A stretch of 64,000 nucleotides of DNA from Pinibacter soli. Its GTDB lineage: Bacteria > Bacteroidota > Bacteroidia > Chitinophagales > Chitinophagaceae. Of the stretch, positions 1 through 9,485 are shown piece after piece; the first letter of the stretch is position 1; each line of letters starts with the position of its first letter. The notes under the pieces were generated by a model, which was given only the letters and a program-made list of their open reading frames with translations, searched no databases and had not been told where the DNA came from. Position numbers and translations under genes: made by a program. The stretch is taken from the NCBI RefSeq assembly GCF_029961145.1, contig NZ_JASBRG010000007.1, positions 181,897 to 245,896 of the forward strand, in the 5' to 3' direction.

Positions 1-1775
1 AAACCGCACATGTCCATCACACCGAAATGCGAACTGATATTTGGCCATGAAAAAGGTGTAGGCTCACCACGATAGTCAAAGCCCGTCCAAATGAAACCGC
101 CCTGCCAGTAAGCATTTTCAGCTGCTGGTTTCCACCATGCCTCTGCTGTACTTGCCCACCACGGAGCGGTGAGGTCATGATCGGGAAGATAGCCCCAAAC
201 AGAATCTTTTTTATAAATGCCACGAGTGGTAACAGTGCTGCCCATCTCTGTGCCAAGCACCGGCTGATTCGGATGATCTTTATGATAATCGGCTACGGCA
301 AATTCGCGGTAGTTAAACCCACGGATTGGAATTACTTCGTTTACGCCTTTGTAAACGTTTGGAAGATCAGCGGCGTAAGTGCTCGTCCTTGTTGGATCGA
401 GTTCTTTTTGTTTAGCGATCAATGTCTCCGCAATGCGTTTGCCAACAGTAGTTGTTTGAATAAATCCTTCTTCATTACCAATGCTCCATAGGAAAACGGA
501 AGGATGGTTCCTGTCACGCAGGATCAATCTTTCAAACTGGCTCATGTATTCGTCGCTGCTGCTGAGCAGGCGTTGTTCGTCGAGCACAAGCATACCGAGG
601 CTATCACACGCTTCAAGCAATTCAGGAGCGGGAGCGTGGTGACTGGTGCGGTAGGCATTGCAGCCCATGTTCTTCAACAAACGGATACGGTAATAATTGA
701 GATCATCGGGTACGGCGCTGCCAACACCTGCCGCATCCTGGTGATTGTTGGTGCCTTGTATTTTTAAATGTTTTCCGTTCAGGAAAAAACCTTCTGTTGC
801 ATCAAAACGAATGGAGCGAATGCCAAATCTTTCTGTTTTTTTATACAGTACTTGTTTTCCTTGTCTCACTTCAGATACCACACGATATAAATACGGATCA
901 TCCAAATCCCACAAGCGAGGATTGGAAACTTTGAGTTGTTGTTTGATACTTTGCTTTTCGTTGGTGGCAATGGCAAATGATTGTTCTTTTACCTGCTCTA
1001 CAAGTTTACCATCTCTTGTTGTGATGTAGGTAAATACGGAACAGTTGGAAGGAGCAATGTTTTTGTTTTCAACCGTTGTTTCAATATTTACTGTTGCGGT
1101 GTTCGATTGCACATTTGAGTACACAAACAATCCGCCATCGGGAATATGAATGTTGTTGGATTGTTCCAGCCACACGTGTCTGTAAATGCCGGCACCTTCG
1201 TAGAACCAGCCTTCGGACTGTGTAGCGTCAACTCTTACCACGATTGTATTTTCTCCGTGGAAGTTGATGATGTCTGTAACGTCATAAGCTGCACCCAAAT
1301 AACCGCTGATGTTGTTGCCAACAAAATATCCATTTACCCAAATATTTGCATCGCGATAAATACCATCAAAGCGAAGTGCGAAACGGCTTCCTGAATCTGC
1401 TACGTTTACATTGAAGCGCTTGCGGTACCAGCCGATGCTTGTTTCGGGAAAGTAGCCGCCAACTGGTTTGTAGCCGTGCGATTCCAGGTTGGCATCAGAG
1501 TGGTTGACAAATGGCAATCCGACTGCCCAATCGTGCGGCAGGTTGAGGGTGCGCCAACTGGTGTCAACAAAGGACGGATCGATGGCTGTCTTTTTTGCTC
1601 CGCCGTTTTTCGAGTAAAGCGCGGTAAGACTATAATTGAAATCTTTTCCAGGGTCGGATGCACTGCCAAAATGAAATTTCCAATCTTCATCAATATTGAT
1701 CTTCTTCTGTGCACCAGCCTGTAAGCAAGCCAATGCAAGGCATAAAGAAAGACCAATGAGCTTATTCTTTCGCAT
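1..1775 (-). CDS. GH2 beta-galactosidase, 3' end cut by window edge
   Basis: Secreted or periplasmic glycoside hydrolase family 2 enzyme that removes beta-linked terminal galactose. 591 codons are present and the frame is still open at base 1. It starts MRKNKLIGLSLCLALACLQA followed by GAQ, a signal peptide. The sugar-binding sandwich domain follows (LPHDWAVGLPF near residue 70, GWYRKRF near 100, IWVNG). The TIM barrel carries RTSHHAPAPELLEACD, the acid/base motif WSIGNEE and the nucleophile region VLGTEMGS; the last visible residues SSHFGVMDMCG belong to the conserved motif before the C-terminal domains of GalB-like enzymes. It is the last visible gene of the SusC-D-E-GH53-GH2 run and would trim galactan oligomers released by the neighbouring GH53 enzyme. 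Specificity is inferred from context; GH2 also contains beta-glucuronidases and mannosidases. Confidence 0.9.
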   Translation of the reverse strand, partial: MRKNKLIGLSLCLALACLQAGAQKKINIDEDWKFHFGSASDPGKDFNYSLTALYSKNGGAKKTAIDPSFVDTSWRTLNLPHDWAVGLPFVNHSDANLESHGYKPVGGYFPETSIGWYRKRFNVNVADSGSRFALRFDGIYRDANIWVNGYFVGNNISGYLGAAYDVTDIINFHGENTIVVRVDATQSEGWFYEGAGIYRHVWLEQSNNIHIPDGGLFVYSNVQSNTATVNIETTVENKNIAPSNCSVFTYITTRDGKLVEQVKEQSFAIATNEKQSIKQQLKVSNPRLWDLDDPYLYRVVSEVRQGKQVLYKKTERFGIRSIRFDATEGFFLNGKHLKIQGTNNHQDAAGVGSAVPDDLNYYRIRLLKNMGCNAYRTSHHAPAPELLEACDSLGMLVLDEQRLLSSSDEYMSQFERLILRDRNHPSVFLWSIGNEEGFIQTTTVGKRIAETLIAKQKELDPTRTSTYAADLPNVYKGVNEVIPIRGFNYREFAVADYHKDHPNQPVLGTEMGSTVTTRGIYKKDSVWGYLPDHDLTAPWWASTAEAWWKPAAENAYWQGGFIWTGFDYRGEPTPFSWPNISSHFGVMDMCG

Positions 1776-1823
1776 AGTTGTTGTTATCTCAAGTTGTTAA
1801 ATACATTGTGTGCTGTTATTTCC

Positions 1824-1966
1824 TTCACCACTAAGGCACTGAGGACACTAAGCCACACTAAGGGTTGCCGTGAAAGCAAAGTTCCTTATTTAAATTACCA
1901 CGCAGGTTGTAAGAACATCAAGCTTCTCTTAGTGAAACTTAGTGCCCTTAGTGTCTTAGTGGTAAA
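1824..1966. repeat. Family A inverted repeat, GH2/GH53 gap
   Basis: The left arm (1824-1863) and right arm (1921-1966) are imperfect reverse complements built of CACTAAGG-like units. The right arm ends about 12 bases from the GH53 stop codon. The arms are asymmetric (GCCACACTAAGGG on the left, the complement of GTTTCACTAAGAG on the right), exactly as in the element at 3028-3173. It sits inside the presumed operon, between two enzyme genes. Confidence 0.8.
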
Positions 1967-1977
1967 GTTTTGAACTC

Positions 1978-2997
1978 TTAGTTTGAAAATGCGTTCAAGG
2001 CCACAGTCGGTTTTCCGGAATTATCAAAAGCCCCGAGAGTATAGCCATTCCAATTATTATAAGCTTCCGGCTCCCAATACAATATCCCCAATGCTTTTTT
2101 ATTCGGAACAGATTTGATCAAATCGCTCAGGAACGAGTTACATACAGTCGGGCTATCCCACGGCATACCCACTTCCACCACCATCACTTCTTTACCGTAA
2201 CGACTCACCATGTCATTCATGTTAGTAAGACATTGTGTGTTATAGGTTGACCAGTTTGAGGTACTTGGATACAGTGACATACCAATTACATCATACTTTG
2301 CACCGTTTGTTTTCAAACCATCAAACATCCAGCGAAACAAAGAGTTGTCGTAACCATTAGAAATATGCACAATTACTTTTGCAGAAGGGAAAACACCTTT
2401 CACCGCATCATAGCCGGCATTTACTAGCTGCGCAAAATTGCTCATGTTCGTCGATGCTTTGCCATCGGGCCAGAGCATGCCGTCGTTTGTTTCGTTACCC
2501 ACCTGCACCCATTCAGGAGTTACACCGGCTGTTTTCAATTGGTTCAAAACATCGGTGGTGTGCGTTGCGAGTGCAGTTTTCAATCCCGCAAAATCCAGTG
2601 AGGCCCACGCCGCGGGTTTGGTCTGGTGACCGGGATCTGCCCAGGTATCGCTGTAGTGAAAATCGATCATGATGCGCAGACCGAGGTTTTTCGCACGAAT
2701 GGCTTTTGCCACAACATCAGCAGCATTGTTCCAGCTGGATGTAGGGTTTACCCAAACACGTAGGCGGATGGTGTTTACGCCGAGCGATTTCAGTAACGCC
2801 ATGCATTCCATTTGCGTTCCGGCGCTGTTGTAAAATTTTCTGCCGGAGGCTTCCATTTCTGTTACCCAGCTTACGTCGGCGCCTTTCACTAGGGTGTCAG
2901 TTGTTACAGGAGGATTCGGAGTTCCGCCATCACCGTTGCTTTTCTTACAGGAAATCATTAGAACCAAAACCAGTAGAGAGCCGAATAATCTATTCAT
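1978..2997 (-). CDS. GH53 arabinogalactan endo-beta-1,4-galactanase lipoprotein
   Basis: Endo-acting enzyme that cleaves beta-1,4-galactan (type I arabinogalactan, a side chain of rhamnogalacturonan I). 339 residues. The N-terminus MNRLFGSLLVLVLMISCKK is a lipoprotein signal with Cys17, followed by a Gly/Pro/Thr-rich linker, so surface anchoring is likely. Family marks: VKGADVSWVTEMEASG at the start of the barrel, NTIRLRVWVNP, MIDFHYSDTWADPGHQTKPAAW, WVQVGNETNDGMLWP with the acid/base Glu, and VMVVEVGMPW with the nucleophile Glu. The length is that of a single-domain GH53 enzyme. It is flanked on both sides by family A inverted repeats, unlike the tightly packed SusD-SusE junction, which may let the enzyme level differ from the binding proteins. 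This gene gives the best clue to the substrate of the locus. Confidence 0.93.
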   Translation of the reverse strand: MNRLFGSLLVLVLMISCKKSNGDGGTPNPPVTTDTLVKGADVSWVTEMEASGRKFYNSAGTQMECMALLKSLGVNTIRLRVWVNPTSSWNNAADVVAKAIRAKNLGLRIMIDFHYSDTWADPGHQTKPAAWASLDFAGLKTALATHTTDVLNQLKTAGVTPEWVQVGNETNDGMLWPDGKASTNMSNFAQLVNAGYDAVKGVFPSAKVIVHISNGYDNSLFRWMFDGLKTNGAKYDVIGMSLYPSTSNWSTYNTQCLTNMNDMVSRYGKEVMVVEVGMPWDSPTVCNSFLSDLIKSVPNKKALGILYWEPEAYNNWNGYTLGAFDNSGKPTVALNAFSN

Positions 2998-3027
2998 AAT
3001 CTTACATTCAAAAAATTCAAAGTTTAC

Positions 3028-3173
3028 AATTCACCTCTGAGGCACTAAGGGCACTAAGCCACACTAAGGGTACCTCAATCTTTTACCCCTCGTTGCTTGC
3101 TATAACCAGCGGTTTAAGAACAATAGGCAACTCTTAGTGAAACTTAGTGTCCTTAGTGCCTTAGTGGTAAAGA
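3028..3173. repeat. Family A inverted repeat, GH53/SusE gap
   Basis: Left arm 3028-3071 and right arm 3125-3173, same unit and same asymmetry as 1824-1966. The centres of the two copies also share a short GGTTTAAGAACA-like stretch near the right arm, so these two elements look like true copies rather than convergent hairpins. It fills most of the 192-base gap between the SusE stop and the GH53 start. Confidence 0.8.
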
Positions 3174-3189
3174 TTAGGGTGTCACCACA

Positions 3190-4239
3190 CTACTCAATCT
3201 TATATTTATAATTCCCATCCCCGCCACTCAAATCCAGCGTCACTTTATAAGTGCCCGTTGTACTCACAGGAATATTTTTACCAGCCCAGCCCGGAGGACC
3301 AGCGTAAGTTAGTTTACCATCGTTGTTCACTTTATAACTAATATCATAACTGCCATTGCTCGTGAAAACAAACGCGTTACCAGCAGTAAAAGATACGTTA
3401 TTTGCCACCCATGTTTTACTGGTAGCATCGTAAGTCATAGGCGTCGAAGAAGTGCTCCAGCCATTGTTATCACCTGAAATGTAAAACTTCACCGCTGTGT
3501 AATTGATAGTCAGCGCATTGATGTCCGCATTCACTTTCATGTAAGCGGGAGAAGGCGTGAGCCATAAATTGCCGCCACCTGCAGACATTGTTGTGCTGCT
3601 GGTTCCCCAGCCATAAGATTTTCCATCGGTAGTAGAGATCAGTTTGAAAGCATCACCACCCCAGCCATCTGCGTTTGGCAGGTTCAGATAACCTTCATAT
3701 TTGCCGTCATAATTTACTGAAGTTAGCAAATAACCATTGGTACGGGCAGAAGGCGTTGTCCAGCCATTACCGCCTTGTACCAGCAAAGCAGGCAGACTTA
3801 CCACATACGTTGTCAACTGCAATGTCTTTTTATCTGTATAGGAAAAAACGGAATCACTAACGGAGTAGCGCACACGAATATCTAATTGTCCTGTTGTACC
3901 TGGTGCAATGCCTAATGAAATGGCAGCTTCATTCAAGTTGGAGCCAACGTATTTTAATATTGTTGCGCTGCCATTGCTCACTTGTTTTGGTGCAGCAAAA
4001 TTGGTTCCTGCTTTTGCAATTTCCACAGTATAACCTACTGCCGCAGAGAAGCCGTAATCTGCAGCGTTCCATTGAATCGTTTCCACGGTGTCTTTCGCAC
4101 TAGCTTCCGACAATGTAAGCGGACTAGCAGATAATGTCACAACCGGCGCCGGTCCCTGCCGCATCACGGTGTTGGTCAGATCTTTTTTGCAACCCAATAG
4201 AAGGGCGGTAAATGTTAGTATGATAATGAGTTGTTTCAT
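3190..4239 (-). CDS. SusE-like outer-membrane glycan-binding lipoprotein
   Basis: 349 residues with lipoprotein signal MKQLIIILTFTALLLGCKK (Cys17). The first roughly 120 residues match the SusE N-terminal immunoglobulin-like domain (VTLSASPLTLSEASAKDTVETIQWNAADYGF, then VGYTVEIAKAGTNF). Two repeated beta-sandwich modules follow with the typical motifs NLPNADGWGGDAFKLIS and GDNNGWSTSSTPMTYD. Such proteins sit on the cell surface beside SusC/SusD and hold the polysaccharide. It lies 32 bases downstream of SusD on the same strand, which supports co-transcription. It ends just before a family A repeat. The family is diverse in sequence; the call rests on domain pattern and position. Confidence 0.87.
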   Translation of the reverse strand: MKQLIIILTFTALLLGCKKDLTNTVMRQGPAPVVTLSASPLTLSEASAKDTVETIQWNAADYGFSAAVGYTVEIAKAGTNFAAPKQVSNGSATILKYVGSNLNEAAISLGIAPGTTGQLDIRVRYSVSDSVFSYTDKKTLQLTTYVVSLPALLVQGGNGWTTPSARTNGYLLTSVNYDGKYEGYLNLPNADGWGGDAFKLISTTDGKSYGWGTSSTTMSAGGGNLWLTPSPAYMKVNADINALTINYTAVKFYISGDNNGWSTSSTPMTYDATSKTWVANNVSFTAGNAFVFTSNGSYDISYKVNNDGKLTYAGPPGWAGKNIPVSTTGTYKVTLDLSGGDGNYKYKIE

Positions 4240-4271
4240 GTTTTTACTTTTTACTTTTTCTTTTTTACTTC

Positions 4272-5882
4272 TTAATACCCCGTGTTTTGCACCAAATGCG
4301 GATTCGACGTCAAATCAATCGACGGAATCGGAAACACATTGTATTTAGTATTCACGCTCTTACCAGCTGCCGAGCCGCCTTTCCATGCCCACAAATATGT
4401 GTCCGTAGTGAATTTGTCAAAGCGAACAAGATCAGTACGACGTTGTGCTTCGTAATACAACTCACGTCCGCGTTCATCCAAAATAAAATTCAAGGTTAGC
4501 TGAGCCGCAGCGATTTCACCACCGGTTTTATTATCCCACGCACGTTTGCGAAGCGCATTAATGTAAGTCAACGCTTGTGTTGCATTGCCACCTGTTCCGT
4601 TGCGTAAAACTGATTCTGCGTAAGTCAGATAAATTTCACCCAAGCGAAAAATAGGAAAGTCGATATCCGCCCAGTTGCCATTGGGATCGGCATTTGGCGC
4701 GGGTTTGCCGTCATGCGTTAAGTTTCTGTATTTGGATGATGAGTAGCCGTCTGTTTGTTTGTACAGTTCTTTCATCTCCAGGATTTGACCAGGCGTGTAA
4801 AACTGTGCTCTTACGTCTGTGTTACCAGAAGGATCAGGGAAAAGCGCCACAAATTGTTGTGTGTGACGCAAACCTGTCCAGCTTCCACTAGTTCCGGATG
4901 TTGCAGCAGGAACGCCTACCGGCCCGTGAGCCAGGTAAGTTGTACCGCCCCAATTCTGCGTGTATTTGGCATCATAGGCAATCATGAAAATGTTTTCATC
5001 CGTGTTCAGGTTATTGTCTGCAACTGTTAAGTTCCTGTACTTAGGATTCAACGTATAACCTGCGGCAATGATCTTGTTGCAATAAGTGATCGCATCGGTA
5101 AATCTTTCTGTACCAGTGTACACTTTTGCATTCAGGTACAACCTTGAAAGCAGCGCCCAAACAGCCCCTTGGTCAGCACGGGGATATTCATTTGCTTTTG
5201 GTGCAGCCATGTCTGGCTCGATTGCTTTTAATTCTGATTCGATGTATTTGAAAAGATCGGCGCGTTTGATTTGATCAGGAACCGTTACCGCGATCGTTGT
5301 GTTCTCATCAGCAAATGGCGGATTAGCGTAAAGGTCCATCAACACCCAATATTGATAAGCCCTGATGAATCTTGCTTCTGCATGATATTTTTTGATGTCC
5401 GCTGCGTCGTTGCCTGTAATGCCGCGACCGCTTACTTTATCCGGCGTTGACTGGCGAATGAAATCATTGGCAATCGCGATCTGGAACATGGAACGATAGT
5501 AAACACCTTTCACAATTGGGTTGTCGCTCGACCAGCTCATTTCTTTCAAGCCTTGTATGCCCGCGTCATTCGGCCATGACCATGCCGCTTCGTCCGTAGT
5601 AAGTTCCTGCAGGTTCCAGTAGAGGCGAAGGAAATCTGAGTTACCCTCATCGCTGATGATTTCCGGGGAAATGTCCGGAGTGCCCGTACCGCCGGTGTTT
5701 CCGGTTAATGCAAAGGCACCGTACACTTTTGCAAGCGCCTGTTTGTAACCCAACGGTGTTTTATACACCTCATCTGCCGTTACGTCGTTGGTAGGTGTGA
5801 GGTCAAGTTTTTTTGTACAACCAGCGGCGACAATCACAAGAAGAACCGCTGTTGCGAATATATTATAGAGTCTATTAATCAT
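4272..5882 (-). CDS. SusD/RagB nutrient-uptake outer-membrane lipoprotein
   Basis: Surface lid of the SusC/SusD glycan importer. I take the start at MINRLYNIFATAVLLVIVAAG, followed by the lipid-anchored Cys and TKKLDLTPTND; the nine upstream in-frame codons come from an AT-rich low-complexity stretch. 536 residues, normal for the family. Hallmarks: TADEVYKTPLGYKQALAKVYGAF near the N-terminus, the TPR-like helical core (AEARFIRAYQYWVLMDLYANPPFADE; AVWALLSRLYLNAKVYTG), and the C-terminal SusD motifs (ERGRELYYEAQRRTDLVRF; NVFPIPSIDLTSNPHLVQN). It directly follows SusC and precedes SusE. Confidence 0.95.
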   Translation of the reverse strand: MINRLYNIFATAVLLVIVAAGCTKKLDLTPTNDVTADEVYKTPLGYKQALAKVYGAFALTGNTGGTGTPDISPEIISDEGNSDFLRLYWNLQELTTDEAAWSWPNDAGIQGLKEMSWSSDNPIVKGVYYRSMFQIAIANDFIRQSTPDKVSGRGITGNDAADIKKYHAEARFIRAYQYWVLMDLYANPPFADENTTIAVTVPDQIKRADLFKYIESELKAIEPDMAAPKANEYPRADQGAVWALLSRLYLNAKVYTGTERFTDAITYCNKIIAAGYTLNPKYRNLTVADNNLNTDENIFMIAYDAKYTQNWGGTTYLAHGPVGVPAATSGTSGSWTGLRHTQQFVALFPDPSGNTDVRAQFYTPGQILEMKELYKQTDGYSSSKYRNLTHDGKPAPNADPNGNWADIDFPIFRLGEIYLTYAESVLRNGTGGNATQALTYINALRKRAWDNKTGGEIAAAQLTLNFILDERGRELYYEAQRRTDLVRFDKFTTDTYLWAWKGGSAAGKSVNTKYNVFPIPSIDLTSNPHLVQNTGY

Positions 5883-5905
5883 GATTTGAAATTTGATATT
5901 TGAAA

Positions 5906-5990
5906 ACAATTAGCACACAGATGACACTGATTAGACTGATTTACACAGATATTTTTTCTTCTCTGTATCTCTGTGCCTCAGTGGCAAACT
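5906..5990. repeat. Chimeric repeat, family C left and B right, SusC/SusD gap
   Basis: The left half (CACAGATGACACTGATTAG onward, 5911-5951) is a family C arm. The right half (CTCTGTATCTCTGTGCCTCAG, 5956-5987) is a family B arm that ends on the SusC stop codon. The arms are not complementary to each other over their length, so this looks like a recombined or eroded element. Confidence 0.6.
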
Positions 5991-8970
5991 AAAAGTCGAT
6001 TGCTCCTCCGAGTGTAAATATTCTCGGACGTGGATACATATTATTGTCTATTCCGGAACTGATCTCAGGATCAATGCCTTTGTATTTGGTAATCACAAAC
6101 ACGTTTTGCACGCCTGCATTCAATCTTAAGTTTGCTTTTTTCTTGAACACTGCACCGGCATTATAACCTATCGTGAAATTATCCATGCGCAGGAAAGATG
6201 CATTTTGCATGAAATAATCGCTCAACAAGTCGATATTGCTGCCAACAAATTTTGTATCGAGGTAACTGCGTGAAGCATTGTACAGCACAGGGTTTCCAAG
6301 AATTTGATTTCGGTTGCCGTTGTTGCTCGCAATATTATTGTACACGTAGTTGCCAATGCTGCTGCGCAATACAAAACCTGCGTTCCATTTTTTGTAAGAG
6401 AAATTAGTGGTGAAACCCATGAAGACATCCGGATTCGAGCTTTTGCTTTTCACCAAATCCTTTTCATTAATGATGCCATCTTTATTTACATCTACCACCA
6501 CGTTTTCCAAAGGCTTGCCTGCAGAGTCATACACTTGCTGATACAAATTGAAAGTGTTGCGTGGATAGCCTACGGCAAACACTTGCGCATAACCGCCTTT
6601 ACCACCGGCAATACCACCTGTTGGAATATCCGTTGCCGGAGTACCAGGAATTACAGACAGATTCGTGATCTTGTTTTTGTTGTAGGCAATGTTGAAACCT
6701 GCATCCCATGTGAAGTCTTTCGTTCTTACGATCTGTGCATTCACACTAAACTCAACACCTTTGTTCGTCATGTCGCCAATGTTCGCAAGGAAGTACGCCG
6801 CGAAGTTCGAGCCCGCAGGTTGCGGCACTTTCACGAGCAGGTCAGATGTTTTCTTGTAGTACAGATCAATGCTACCCGTGATGCGGTTGTTCAAAAATCC
6901 ATAATCCAAACCGATGTTAGACGTTGCTGTTTGTTCCCACTTGATCGCAGGGTTGTAAGCACCCGGTCTGTACATTTGATAGTAGGTAGAACCAAACGGA
7001 TAAGAAGCGTTGGAAGAACTCAAGCCATACGCTGCAAGGAACGCATAGTTATCAATACCATCCTGTTGCCCCGTGATACCATAACCGATTCTTAATTTCA
7101 AATCAGACAAAGTATTGTTCGTCATTAAGAATTGTTCGTTCTTGATTTTCCATGCAAAGGCAACAGAAGGGAACATTGCCCATTTGTTCAGCGGACCAAA
7201 ACGTGATGATCCGTCGCGGCGCAATGTTCCTGTCAGTAAATACCTGTCGGCATAAGAATAATTCACCCTGCCGAAGAAAGAGACCAAACTGTGTTCCGGT
7301 TCATTATAAGGAAAAGCCGGATCAGAGTTAGGGTATTTTACACCCGCTGCATTATAGCTGGCGTAGTTGTATACTTTGGTTAAATAATCTACGTAAGAAT
7401 AACCGGCCATCGCATCCACATGGCTTTTGATCGAAGGAATGTCTTTTGAATAATTCAGGTAAAAATCAAACACTGTGTTTTTTTGTGTTTGGCGATACTT
7501 GTTGTTTTGTCCGCCCGTGCCACCCGCTGCATAATCAGACGCTGCACTGTCGGAAACAAACACCGTTCCTTTTCCATCCACCACATCATAACCAAGGTTC
7601 ATGTTGGCATGCAGGTCAGGAAGAAAGTGAAATTTATAATCCAATTGCAAATTTCCAATGCCTCTCATTGGATTGCTTTTGTCAATCCGTTGATTCAGCA
7701 AACCAACAGGGTTGCGGCCAGCCAGCGGAGATAAACCAGTTGGGCTCGTTGGATCGCGGTACTCCCAGTAGCCGCCATAACGGCCATCCTTAATCGTAGA
7801 GTAAATTGGTTGAGACGGATCAAAAGTTACTGCACTTCCAATCGCTGCCGTATTGGCGAAACGTGTATTCTGGAAACTTCCTTTCAAGTTCAGGTCCACT
7901 TTTAAGTGATCGTCAAAAAAACTTGGATTGATGCGCAACGTCGCCGAAGTGCGCTGCAGGTTATCCGTTTTTAAAATACCGCTCTGGTTCAAATAACCAA
8001 TCGACAAACGGTAGGGGAGTTTCTTAATACCTCCGCTGATGCTTATATTATTATCTGTTGAAAAAGCCGTCTGGTAAATTTCATCCTGCCAGTTGGTGCT
8101 CGCAGTACCCAGCGCCGATTTTTGCGCAGCCGTACCTTTTGCATTTACAACGGAACGGAACTCATCTGCACTCAGCACATCCACTTTGTTGGCTACTGTG
8201 GAAAGAGAGTTGTTGGTAGTGAAATTAACTTTCAACCTTCCGCCCGTTCCTTTTTTAGTGGTGATCAAAATAACACCGTTCGCTGCACGCGTTCCGTAAA
8301 TCGCAGCCGCAGAAGCATCTTTCAAAACCGTGAAAGATTCGATATCATTCGAGTTGATAAAACTCAGCGGATTGGATGCACCGGAGATGCTGCTGTTTTC
8401 CAAAGGCACACCATCTACCACAAACAACGGATCGTTGCTTGCGTTTACAGAAGAACCGCCACGAATGCGGATCGTACTTCCTGCGCCGGGTTGTCCGCTG
8501 TTGGAAATAACAGAAACACCCGCCACTTTACCGGCAATCATTTGCTCCGGTGTGGAGATTTGTCCCTTCTGGAAATCTTTAGCTGTAACGGTAGAAATAG
8601 AACCGGTGAGATCTTTTTTGCGGGTGGTACCATAACCTACGATCACCACTTCATTTAGATTTTGTTTGTCGGTGGCCAGTTTTACATTCAGCGTAGTGCC
8701 GCCTGTTTTTTGCTCAACTTTCGCGAAACCGATATAAGTAAAAATGAGTTCATCGTCGCCGGCAGCGGGAATGGTGTAATTACCCTTGGCATCGGTAACG
8801 ACTGCGATGTTTTTGCCTTTAATAGAAATGGTAACACCGGAAAGCGGGTTCCCGGATTCATCTGTTACCCTGCCGGAGATCTTTTGTTGCGCCGATGTCA
8901 TCATGACACAACATAGCAGGACGGGCAGAAGAACAGCCGGACGGACACGTCTGGTAATTTTCATACACAA
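5989..8970 (-). CDS. SusC/RagA TonB-linked outer-membrane transporter
   Basis: TonB-dependent barrel that imports galactan oligosaccharides together with SusD. 993 residues; a start two codons later (MKITRRVRPA, base 8964) is equally possible. Signal peptide ends at MMTSAQQ. Next comes the carboxypeptidase-regulatory-like domain (KISGRVTDESGNPLSGVTIS, about residues 30-100), then the plug with the SusC signature (STPEQMIAGKVAGVSV, AGSTIRIRGGSSVNASNDPL, FVVDGVPL), then the 22-strand barrel ending IFTLGGAIDF. No STN domain is visible, so regulation is not through an anti-sigma route; the adjacent hybrid two-component gene fits. It is first in the minus-strand operon, opposite the regulator. Confidence 0.95.
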   Translation of the reverse strand: MCMKITRRVRPAVLLPVLLCCVMMTSAQQKISGRVTDESGNPLSGVTISIKGKNIAVVTDAKGNYTIPAAGDDELIFTYIGFAKVEQKTGGTTLNVKLATDKQNLNEVVIVGYGTTRKKDLTGSISTVTAKDFQKGQISTPEQMIAGKVAGVSVISNSGQPGAGSTIRIRGGSSVNASNDPLFVVDGVPLENSSISGASNPLSFINSNDIESFTVLKDASAAAIYGTRAANGVILITTKKGTGGRLKVNFTTNNSLSTVANKVDVLSADEFRSVVNAKGTAAQKSALGTASTNWQDEIYQTAFSTDNNISISGGIKKLPYRLSIGYLNQSGILKTDNLQRTSATLRINPSFFDDHLKVDLNLKGSFQNTRFANTAAIGSAVTFDPSQPIYSTIKDGRYGGYWEYRDPTSPTGLSPLAGRNPVGLLNQRIDKSNPMRGIGNLQLDYKFHFLPDLHANMNLGYDVVDGKGTVFVSDSAASDYAAGGTGGQNNKYRQTQKNTVFDFYLNYSKDIPSIKSHVDAMAGYSYVDYLTKVYNYASYNAAGVKYPNSDPAFPYNEPEHSLVSFFGRVNYSYADRYLLTGTLRRDGSSRFGPLNKWAMFPSVAFAWKIKNEQFLMTNNTLSDLKLRIGYGITGQQDGIDNYAFLAAYGLSSSNASYPFGSTYYQMYRPGAYNPAIKWEQTATSNIGLDYGFLNNRITGSIDLYYKKTSDLLVKVPQPAGSNFAAYFLANIGDMTNKGVEFSVNAQIVRTKDFTWDAGFNIAYNKNKITNLSVIPGTPATDIPTGGIAGGKGGYAQVFAVGYPRNTFNLYQQVYDSAGKPLENVVVDVNKDGIINEKDLVKSKSSNPDVFMGFTTNFSYKKWNAGFVLRSSIGNYVYNNIASNNGNRNQILGNPVLYNASRSYLDTKFVGSNIDLLSDYFMQNASFLRMDNFTIGYNAGAVFKKKANLRLNAGVQNVFVITKYKGIDPEISSGIDNNMYPRPRIFTLGGAIDF

Positions 8971-9132
8971 GCAAATTTTAAATGGTGAGTTTTGTTTTAG
9001 TTCGTGCTATAAAATTATAATGAGTGTCAAAAGAGCACTTATCTGAGCAATCATATGTTTGGTTCTAATGGTTTTTTTTGAAGTTTTCCCGCAGTAAGTG
9101 AGGCAATTGAGATAATTTTAAGTTCGCGCATG

Positions 9133-9440
9133 CTCACGGGATTTTCACGCAAAGGCGCAAAGAAAAAAAGCCAAGGGCGCTAAGGTTTCTCGCGGCGATC
9201 GCAACGAGGCGGCGACGCAACGGAGGATTTCACGCAAAGGGGCACAAGGAGCAAAGGCGCAAAGAGAAGTTTTAAATCTAAGCTCGCTGACGAATTGTTA
9301 CTTCTCGATTGTCGACATCTTGCAAATCAGTAATGACACTTTGACCTTCGGGTACCCTTTGCGTCGCTTTTCGCCGCGTTCGCTGCGTGAAAAAAAACAG
9401 AGTGTTAGCGATGGAACTAATTTCCTTTGCGCCTTTGCGT
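9133..9440. repeat. Family E inverted repeat cluster between SusC and regulator
   Basis: Units of TTTCACGCAAAGGCGCAAAG (9141-9165, 9229-9270) face their complements CCTTTGCGCCTTTGCGTG (9423-9440) and GTTCGCTGCGTGAAAAAA (9377-9394). The stretch 9348-9401 closely matches 44588-44643, including ACCTTCG, CTTTGCGTCGCTTTT and CGCGTTCGCTGCGTG. The remaining 160 bases next to SusC (8971-9130) must hold the divergent promoters; I cannot fix them. Confidence 0.75.
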
Positions 9441-9485
9441 GAAAAAAACTGCCGCACCACCAGAGTGCCAAAATTTGTAGTGCTT

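Noticed and set aside
6304-7095. 263-codon open frame on the plus strand opposite SusC
   Set aside because: It lies wholly antisense to a well-supported SusC gene, its translation is rich in Arg/Ile/His/Cys, and no domain is visible.
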